19,132 nt of DNA. Source: an uncultured Lachnospiraceae bacterium (GTDB taxonomy: Bacteria > Bacillota > Clostridia > Lachnospirales > Lachnospiraceae). The notes below the pieces were generated by a model, which was not told where the DNA came from, made no database searches, and was given only the letters and a program-made list of their open reading frames with translations. The stretch lies in assembly GCA_910580005.1 (NCBI GenBank), contig CAJTXH010000045.1:1-19132 (forward strand), read 5' to 3'. Position numbers and translations under genes: made by a program. Below are positions 7,713 to 13,397 of the stretch, in pieces (the first letter of the stretch is position 1; each line of letters starts with the position of its first letter).

Positions 7713-9394
7713 TGCGGTTAAAAGAAAGGGGTTGTAAAGTATTGGCATCAGATGGAATAGTAAATGTTATAGGGCATATAAACCCTGATACAGACTCAGT
7801 ATGTTCAGCTATTGCTTATGCAAGGCTGAAACGTGAAGTGACAGGCAAGAGGTATATAGCAAAAAGGGCAGGACAGATTAATTCAGAAACAGATTTTGTA
7901 CTTAAACGTTTCAAGATGCCAGCACCTGATTATATGGGTGATGTAAGGACACAGGTTATTGATATTGATGTTGAAAGGGTAAAAGGGGCAGGGGAGAATA
8001 TTTCCCTTAAAAAAGCATGGGAAGTTATGAAAACGGATATGCTACAGACCCTTCCAATAGTAGATTCTGGTAAAAAGCTTATCGGGCTTTTAACGATACA
8101 GGACATAGCAAAATCATATATGGATGTTTATGACAGCAGGATTATAGCTACTGCAAGGACACCATATAGCAATATAATAGAAACACTTGAGGGCGAAATG
8201 GTTTATGGCAACCCTGATGAAAGGATAGAATCGGGAAAATGCCTTATAGCTGCTGCCAATCCTGACCTTATGGAAAGCTATATTGAACAAGGTGATATAG
8301 TAATACTTGGCAACAGGTATGAATCACAGTTATGTGCAATAGAAATGGATGCAAAGTGCATAATAGTCTGTGATGGTTCAATGGTATCATATACTATTAC
8401 AAAACTTGCAGAAAATAAAGGATGTTTTATCATAAAAACACCTTATGATACATTTACTGCTTCACGTTTAATTAACCAGAGCATACCAATTGCATTTTTT
8501 ATGAAAAGGGAAAATCTGCTGACATTCGGGCTTGGTGAATATATTGATGATATACGGGAAGTAATGGCAAAGAAACGTTACAGGGATTTTCCGGTACTTG
8601 ACTGGAATGGCAATTATTTTGGAATGATATCACGCAGAAGCCTTCTTGGTGCACGTAAAAAGAAAATTATACTTGTAGACCACAATGAGCCTTCGCAGGC
8701 TGTGGATGGTATAGAAGAGGCAGAACTTCTGGAAGTAATAGACCACCACCGTATAGGTTCAATAGAAACAATGGTGCCTGTATTTTTTAGAAACCAGCCA
8801 CTTGGATGTACTGCAACAATAATTTACCAGATGTATAATGAAGCTGGTGTTGAGGTTCCAAAAGATATAGCAGGGCTTTTGTGTTCAGCGATATTGTCAG
8901 ATACGCTTATATACCGTTCACCTACATGTACAGAAACTGACAAAAAAGCAGCAGAGGAGCTTGCAGAAATAGCAGGAATAAACGCAGAAGAGTATGCTTC
9001 AGAGATGTTTGCAGCAGGAAGCAACCTTTCTTCCAAATCACCAGAAGAAATATTCTACCAGGACTTTAAAAAGTTTGTTGTGGGTGAGACTACATTCGGT
9101 GTAGGGCAGATTACATCAATGACACAGACAGAACTTGATGCCATTAAAGACAAGCTTGTGCCATATATGCAGAAGGCACTGTCAGACCATGATGTTGGAA
9201 TGATTTTCTTTATGCTTACCAATATAATGCAGGCAAGCACGGAACTTTTATATGCAGGAAGCGGTGCAAGGGAGCTTGCAGAAGCATCATTCCACCATGA
9301 AGGGACAGAAGAGGGCATAATACTTAGCAATACAGTGTCACGTAAGAAACAGATTATTCCAGCAATGATGATTGAATTACAAGAAGAAATATAA
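7712..9394 (+). CDS. ppaC: Family II (manganese-dependent) inorganic pyrophosphatase with CBS and DRTGG domains
   Basis: This 560-aa protein hydrolyses pyrophosphate to phosphate, driving biosynthetic reactions. Metal-binding motifs of the DHH family are GHINPDTDS (21-29) and DHH (344-346). Between them the regulatory insert (about 70-310) has CBS repeats (around LPIVDSGKKLIGLLT and FPVLDWNGNYFGMIS) flanking a DRTGG-like segment. This arrangement is known from clostridial CBS-PPases controlled by adenine nucleotides. The C-terminal DHHA2 domain contains SSKSPEEIFYQDFKKF. The GTG start overlaps the preceding TAG by one base, with GGAGGAGG about 10 nt upstream; a TTG at 7742 is a less likely start. 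Function is secure. Confidence 0.9.
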   Translation: MRLKERGCKVLASDGIVNVIGHINPDTDSVCSAIAYARLKREVTGKRYIAKRAGQINSETDFVLKRFKMPAPDYMGDVRTQVIDIDVERVKGAGENISLKKAWEVMKTDMLQTLPIVDSGKKLIGLLTIQDIAKSYMDVYDSRIIATARTPYSNIIETLEGEMVYGNPDERIESGKCLIAAANPDLMESYIEQGDIVILGNRYESQLCAIEMDAKCIIVCDGSMVSYTITKLAENKGCFIIKTPYDTFTASRLINQSIPIAFFMKRENLLTFGLGEYIDDIREVMAKKRYRDFPVLDWNGNYFGMISRRSLLGARKKKIILVDHNEPSQAVDGIEEAELLEVIDHHRIGSIETMVPVFFRNQPLGCTATIIYQMYNEAGVEVPKDIAGLLCSAILSDTLIYRSPTCTETDKKAAEELAEIAGINAEEYASEMFAAGSNLSSKSPEEIFYQDFKKFVVGETTFGVGQITSMTQTELDAIKDKLVPYMQKALSDHDVGMIFFMLTNIMQASTELLYAGSGARELAEASFHHEGTEEGIILSNTVSRKKQIIPAMMIELQEEI

Positions 9395-9440
9395 ATAGTA
9401 TACATAATTTGTGCCACTTAAAGAGGCATGGAGGATTAAT

Positions 9441-10037
9441 ATGTTAAAAAATATTATATTTGATGTAGGGGATGTGTTATTAGAGTACAGATGGCATGAC
9501 ATGCTTACAGATTATGGGCTGTCAGATGATGAAGCAGATAATGCAGGCAGCATTATGTTTGATGATAACTTATGGCATGAGTTTGATATTGGAAATATGC
9601 ACAGGGATGAAATTATAAAACAGTATATGGAGAAATATCCAGAACATGCGGAAACTATAAAGTGGTTTATTACGCATGGCGAATTTATGCATGTAAAACG
9701 TGAAGATGTCTGGGAAAAAGTATATAAATTAAAGGAAAAAGGATATGGCATTTATATACTTTCTAATTATTCAGAGGAACTATTTGGAAAACATACAGCT
9801 GATGCACCATTTATTGGTTGGGCAGATGGAATTGTAGTTTCATACCAGATACATATAACAAAGCCGGATGAAAGAATTTATAAATACTTGCTTGATAAAT
9901 ACAGCCTTAAAGCAGAAGAATGTATTTTCTTTGATGACAGGGAGGAAAATACAGAAGGGGCAAGAAAAGCTGGAATAAATGCAATAACAGTCACATCAAG
10001 GGAATTTCTTTTAAAAGAACTGGATAAATTACTATAG
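9441..10037 (+). CDS. HAD-superfamily hydrolase, YihX-like phosphatase
   Basis: The 198-aa product is a haloacid-dehalogenase subfamily IA phosphatase. Motif I is FDVGDVLLEY, with the nucleophile Asp and a Gly two residues on, as in YihX-type sugar phosphatases (FDLGNV). Motif II is the Ser/Asn of ILSNYSEE, motif III the Lys in HITKPDERIY, and motif IV FFDDREENTEGA. The cap is the small helical type. Substrate is unknown; YihX acts on glucose-1-phosphate, but the similarity seen here is only at motif level. The frame is open from 9411, but ATG 9441 has GGAGG (9430-9434) 6 nt upstream. It follows ppaC by 46 bp, probably in the same transcript. Confidence 0.82.
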   Translation: MLKNIIFDVGDVLLEYRWHDMLTDYGLSDDEADNAGSIMFDDNLWHEFDIGNMHRDEIIKQYMEKYPEHAETIKWFITHGEFMHVKREDVWEKVYKLKEKGYGIYILSNYSEELFGKHTADAPFIGWADGIVVSYQIHITKPDERIYKYLLDKYSLKAEECIFFDDREENTEGARKAGINAITVTSREFLLKELDKLL

Positions 10038-10108
10038 CTTGCATATAATACAAAAAAGCAGGTAAAACATAAGACAATATAAAAAATAAAGAAAGGCAGG
10101 ATATAAAT

Positions 10109-10420
10109 ATGGAAATTAATTCAAGTAATTTTGAGGAGAAAGTAATTAAAAGTGACAAGCCTGTGCTTGTTGATTTCTGGGCATCATGGTGTGTGCCATG
10201 CCAGATGCAGGGGCCTGTAATAGAACAGCTTGGTAAAGAGGTACAGGATTTTTATGTAGGAAAAGTAAATGTAGAAGAGGAAACAGATTTGCAGATGAAG
10301 TATGGCATTTCATCAATACCAACCCTCCTTATATTCAAAAATGGGGAATGTGTAAAAACGCTTATGGGTTTCCACAAAAAAGAGCAGATTTTGCAGGAAA
10401 TGGCAGAGTATATAGACTGA
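10109..10420 (+). CDS. Thioredoxin-like protein with a CVPC active site
   Basis: At 103 aa this is a single thioredoxin domain. The redox motif is FWASWCVPC with C28 and C31, and the cis-proline is P71 in SIPTLLIF. The dipeptide between the cysteines is Val-Pro instead of the usual Gly-Pro, which may alter redox potential or partner choice. There is no signal peptide, so it should act in the cytoplasm on disulfides of reductases or other thiol enzymes. It is followed at once by a strong terminator, making it the last gene of the run that begins at 4459. Confidence 0.88.
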   Translation: MEINSSNFEEKVIKSDKPVLVDFWASWCVPCQMQGPVIEQLGKEVQDFYVGKVNVEEETDLQMKYGISSIPTLLIFKNGECVKTLMGFHKKEQILQEMAEYID

Positions 10421-10463
10421 AAAATAATTTTAAGATGGCGAGAAACTGAAGTATGCAGTTTGT

Positions 10464-10494
10464 AAAAAGCAGGAGAAATAAACTCCTGCTTTTT
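10464..10494 (+). terminator. Intrinsic terminator after the thioredoxin gene
   Basis: GCAGGAG (10469-10475) and CTCCTGC (10483-10489) form a perfect 7-bp stem with a 7-nt loop. It is flanked by AAAAA on the left and TTTTT (10490-10494) on the right. It insulates sigK from upstream transcription, so sigK must have its own promoter between here and about 10590; none could be assigned with confidence. Confidence 0.9.
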
Positions 10495-10594
10495 GTAATA
10501 TATACATAATCCAAAAAATAATAAAAAACTGGGAAAAGCACGGACTTGCATGGTGTTGCATAGAATAAATATAAAAGAATTTGAGGTGTCACTG

Positions 10595-10900
10595 GTGCAG
10601 TCTTTTCCTAAACCTTTGAGTGCAAAAGAAGAAAAGGAGTGCATTGAAAAGTGCAGGTCGGGAGACCGTGGGGCAAGAGACTGCCTAATTGAGAGAAATC
10701 TTAGATTGGTAGCGTATATTGCAAAAAAGTACAATATGGGGGATAAAGATATGGATGATTTAATATCCATAGGTACAATAGGTCTAATCAAGGGAATAGA
10801 CAGTTTTGACGAAACAAAAAATATAAGGCTTGCAACATATGCAGCCAGATGTATAGAAAAACCAATACAACACATTGGCTGCATAATATTTACAGGCTGA
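10595..10900 (+). CDS. sigK: sigK 5' part (sigma region 1.2-2.4), interrupted by the skin element
   Basis: This encodes the N-terminal half of the late mother-cell sigma factor SigK. The conserved stretch runs from FPKPLSAKEEKECIEK through IERNLRLVAYIAKKY and DDLISIGTIGLIKGID to LATYAARCIE, at the end of region 2. It then leaves homology at 10861 and stops at TGA 10898-10900 after 13 unrelated residues. Start GTG 10595 is preferred: GAGGTG (10583-10588) is 6 nt upstream, and the product begins MQSFPKPLS, where mature B. subtilis SigK begins. An upstream in-frame ATG at 10550 has no good binding site and would add 15 residues that are not a hydrophobic pro-sequence. The unexcised product (101 aa) lacks region 4 and should be inactive. 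Confidence 0.92.
   Translation: MQSFPKPLSAKEEKECIEKCRSGDRGARDCLIERNLRLVAYIAKKYNMGDKDMDDLISIGTIGLIKGIDSFDETKNIRLATYAARCIEKPIQHIGCIIFTG
10850..10869 (+). other. Left recombination site of the sigK intervening element
   Basis: The AA core is at 10859-10860. TGTAT (10850-10854) and ATACA (10865-10869) are perfect inverted arms centred exactly on it. Chromosomal sequence lies to the left (sigK codons for CIE) and element sequence to the right. Of the four AA steps in the A5 run 10857-10861, only 10859-10860 gives an open sigK frame when joined to 15098; the other three run into a stop within five codons. Confidence 0.85.
10857..10880 (-). terminator. Probable deoBC terminator overlapping the left recombination site
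   Basis: Read on the minus strand, CCAAT and ATTGG (plus 10862-10878) form a stem with a 7-nt loop. It extends by A-T and G-U pairs outward, and is followed by a run of five T (plus AAAAA, 10857-10861). It lies 30 bp past the deoC stop. The stem is short, so efficiency is uncertain. The T-run is the same A-run that holds the recombination core. Confidence 0.5.
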
Positions 10901-10907
10901 TTTTATA

Positions 10908-11564
10908 TTACTTATCTGTATTTTTAATTATTTTAATAAGCCTGCTTGTACCAAGCCTGTCTGCTCCGCAGCGCATAAATTCTTCTGCATCTGCAAATGA
11001 AGAAATTCCGCCTGCAGCTTTAACTTTTACATTTTTGCCAACATGTTTTTTCATAAGCTTTACATCCTCAAATGTTGCACCTGAAGCTGAAAAGCCTGTA
11101 GAAGTTTTAATATATTCTGCTCCTGCATTGGTAACAATTTCACACATTTTGATTTTTTCTTCTTCTGTAAGAAGGCATGTTTCAATTATAACTTTGAGGA
11201 TTTTTCCATTACATGCCTCATGAACCTGGCTGATTTCATCTCCAGCTTCCTGGTATCTTTTATCCTTAATAAATCCTATGTTTATTACCATATCAATTTC
11301 TTCTGCACCATTAGCTATTGCATCTTTTGCTTCAAATACTTTTACTGCTGTTGTGCTGTATCCATTTGGGAAACCAATTACTGTACAGATTGGCAGCCTG
11401 CCATCTGCATACTCTGCAGCTTGTTTTACATATGCTGCTGGAATGCATGCAGATGCTGCATTATAATGTATAGCATCATCAATAACCTGGCGGATATCCT
11501 CCCATTTAGCTGTCTGGTCAAGTAAAGTATGGTCTGTAATTTTTAAAATATTTTCATTATTCAT
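10908..11564 (-). CDS. deoC: Deoxyribose-phosphate aldolase
   Basis: DeoC (218 aa) splits 2-deoxyribose-5-phosphate into acetaldehyde and glyceraldehyde-3-phosphate in deoxynucleoside catabolism. The TIM-barrel landmarks are present: KITDHTLL near the N-terminus, EEIDMVINIG with D91, the Schiff-base lysine K153 in YIKTSTGF, and K182 in VKAAGGI. Length and motifs are normal, so it should be active. AGGAGG lies 6 nt upstream of ATG at 11564; an ATG at 11585 lacks such a site. It is 62 bp downstream of deoB on the same strand and is the last gene before the left recombination site. Its place inside a sigK element is what is odd: excision removes it from the mother-cell chromosome. Confidence 0.95.
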   Translation of the reverse strand: MNNENILKITDHTLLDQTAKWEDIRQVIDDAIHYNAASACIPAAYVKQAAEYADGRLPICTVIGFPNGYSTTAVKVFEAKDAIANGAEEIDMVINIGFIKDKRYQEAGDEISQVHEACNGKILKVIIETCLLTEEEKIKMCEIVTNAGAEYIKTSTGFSASGATFEDVKLMKKHVGKNVKVKAAGGISSFADAEEFMRCGADRLGTSRLIKIIKNTDK

Positions 11565-11626
11565 AATTAACCTCCTTAAAATCATGCAAGCTATGCCATC
11601 AGAAAAAATCTATGTTTTTATTCAGA

Positions 11627-12817
11627 TTAGTTTAGCTGGTCCAGAACAGAGTTCCCTATTGTTCCTTCTGGCATTTTTACACCAAAATTATCTGTAATTG
11701 TTGCACCAATTATTGCAAATGTTTTTGCATCTTCCAGCCTGCCGCTGCCCTTCATTGATGGTGAATATGCTATAAAAGGGACTCTTTCCCTTGTGTGGTC
11801 AGTCCCTGTATGTGTTGGGTCATTTCCGTGGTCCGCTGTAATAATTAATAAGTCATCTTCTTTTAATAAATCCAGCAGACTGCCAAGTTTTAAATCAAAT
11901 TTTTCCAATTCGCTGGCATAACCTTTTACATCACGCCTGTGTCCCCATAAAGCATCAAAATCCACAAGATTTACAAAGCAAAGTCCTTCAAAATCCTTTT
12001 TTGCAATCCCGGCAGTCTGTTCCATTCCATGCACAGAGCTTTTTGATTTATTAGACTCTGTAAGTCCTTCACCATCAAAAATGTCAAAAATTTTACCTAC
12101 TGAGATTACGTCAAGCCCGGCATTTTTTAACGCATTTAATGCTGTTTTCCCATAAGGTTTTAATGCATAGTCATGACGGTTGCTTGTTCTTTTAAATTCA
12201 CCTTTTTTCTTTCCAATGTAAGGTCTTGCAATTATGCGTCCAACTTTCCATTCATCTTTCATTGTAATTTCACGTGCAATTTCACAGCAGTGGTATAATT
12301 CTTCAAGCCCGAAAGTTTCTTCATTGCCACAAATCTGGAGTACAGAGTCAGCAGATGTATATACAATCATATGTCCTGTCGATATTTCTTCTTCTGCCAG
12401 TTCGTCTAGTATTTCTGTGCCACTTGCGCTTTTATTCCCAATAATGGTTCTGCCAGTCCTTGCGGAAAGTTCATCTAAAAGCTCTTTTGGAAAGCCGGTT
12501 TCTGTAAATGTTTTAAAAGGTTTTGTAATATGAAGCCCCATCATTTCCCAGTGGCCAGTCATTGTGTCCTTTCCAGTGCTTGCTTCATATAAATAAGTAT
12601 AATATCCAAGTGGATGCTGTGCCGCAGGAACCTGTTTTAAAGGATGAAGGTTTGCAATACCAAGCTTTTGCAGGTTAGGAATATTAAGTTCCTCTACAGA
12701 CTGGGATATATGTCCAAGAGTGTCAGTTCCTGCGTCACCATATTCTGCGGCGTCAGGCATTGCACCCGCACCAAGTGAGTCTATAACAATAGTAAATATG
12801 CGTTTGTATTTTTTCAT
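11627..12817 (-). CDS. deoB: Phosphopentomutase
   Basis: DeoB (396 aa) interconverts (deoxy)ribose-1-phosphate and (deoxy)ribose-5-phosphate, feeding DeoC and the pentose phosphate pool. It has the alkaline-phosphatase-superfamily metal sites: D13 in VIDSLGAGAMPDA, D329-H330 in ADHGND, and H341 in TDHTRERVPF. T85 in TGKDTMTGHWEMMG is the phosphorylated residue in the B. cereus enzyme. Length is typical. AGGAGG is 7 nt upstream of the ATG. It is transcribed leftward ahead of deoC, from the intergenic region it shares with the recombinase operon. No nucleoside phosphorylase or DeoR-type regulator is in the element, so regulation is unknown. Confidence 0.95.
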   Translation of the reverse strand: MKKYKRIFTIVIDSLGAGAMPDAAEYGDAGTDTLGHISQSVEELNIPNLQKLGIANLHPLKQVPAAQHPLGYYTYLYEASTGKDTMTGHWEMMGLHITKPFKTFTETGFPKELLDELSARTGRTIIGNKSASGTEILDELAEEEISTGHMIVYTSADSVLQICGNEETFGLEELYHCCEIAREITMKDEWKVGRIIARPYIGKKKGEFKRTSNRHDYALKPYGKTALNALKNAGLDVISVGKIFDIFDGEGLTESNKSKSSVHGMEQTAGIAKKDFEGLCFVNLVDFDALWGHRRDVKGYASELEKFDLKLGSLLDLLKEDDLLIITADHGNDPTHTGTDHTRERVPFIAYSPSMKGSGRLEDAKTFAIIGATITDNFGVKMPEGTIGNSVLDQLN

Positions 12818-13196
12818 ATTAAGACCTCCTTATAGCTTATTTATTTTCATAATACACATAGTCTTGTAGTTGTACTGTTTAAAAGGTCTTCTGCAAAAAT
12901 ACCATAAATAAATGCCATTTTCACAGGTAACATAACCGTTCTAAATAATACAAAGTTCATTACTAGTCTTACTATAACAAATATTTCTTTTTATTACAAA
13001 TTTTCTAATTGTAACCTTCATAATAGTGTATACATCTCTTTATAATAACAACTGGTTTTTCTTCAACATATACGGATACAAAACGCATTTTTTGCTTTTT
13101 ATACAATATTTTTTGCCTGCTTTTATAAAACAGATAATTTTATAGCCAGTTCTGGCATAAGTATTAATGAGTAACCTGTTTTATGGGGGTGTCTGC
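12818..13196. other. 379-bp AT-rich divergent intergenic region inside the element
   Basis: This stretch must hold the promoters for deoBC (leftward) and for the small ORF plus recombinase (rightward). No credible ORF is present. On the plus strand TTCATA (13017-13022) and TATAAT (13041-13046) with an 18-bp spacer could be a sigma-A-like promoter. TATACAATA at 13100-13108 resembles a sigma-E -10, but no good -35 was found. A 12-bp palindrome lies closer to the gene. Mother-cell control would predict a sigma-E promoter here; I cannot place one firmly. Confidence 0.5.
13145..13156. repeat. Perfect 12-bp palindrome upstream of the rdf-recombinase operon
   Basis: GCCAG and CTGGC flank TT in a short perfect dyad, 41 bp before the ATG of the 66-aa ORF. 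It could be an operator for a regulator of recombinase expression or a weak RNA hairpin in the leader. It is short enough to occur by chance. Confidence 0.35.
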
Positions 13197-13397
13197 ATGG
13201 CAGAACAGCGCCAGGTAAATATCTGTATTTCTAAAGAGGATATTTCCCAAAATACTTTAATTAAATCCTTGCAGCAGATGCATATAGAAGCGTTGGAAGA
13301 AATTATAAAAAAACTAGAGTGGAAGGAAAGCCAGATAAAGGATTTATTAACAGAAATGCAAAAAAAGGCAGGCAGTGGAGGAAAGTTATATGAGTGA
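13197..13397 (+). CDS. 66-aa protein, candidate recombination directionality factor
   Basis: The frame is open from 13167, but ATG 13197 has GGGGGTG (13185-13191) 5 nt upstream. The product begins MAEQRQVNICISKEDIS, then forms one long amphipathic, probably coiled-coil helix rich in Lys, Glu, Leu and Ile. It has no cysteine cluster and no recognisable helix-turn-helix. Its stop (TGA 13395-13397) lies 8 nt inside the recombinase gene, whose GGAGG is within this ORF, so the two are translated together. Large serine recombinases need a small partner for excision, and C. difficile skin encodes one (CD1234). Position, size and coupling make that role the best inference; no sequence similarity is claimed. 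Confidence 0.65.
   Translation: MAEQRQVNICISKEDISQNTLIKSLQQMHIEALEEIIKKLEWKESQIKDLLTEMQKKAGSGGKLYE

Noticed and set aside
10490..10594. A sigma-E promoter for sigK around TATACATAAT (10500-10509)
   Set aside because: The -10-like match is partial and no acceptable -35 is found at the right distance; part of that space is the thioredoxin terminator.
10550..10900. sigK as a simple truncated pseudogene
   Set aside because: The missing part is present in the same orientation at 15096-15461, the join is exact and in frame, and a recombinase with dyad-symmetric sites lies between, so a programmed interruption fits better than decay.
10849..11223. 124-aa plus-strand ORF starting in sigK
   Set aside because: It lies antisense to deoC, whose motifs are complete, and has no ribosome binding site or recognisable content.
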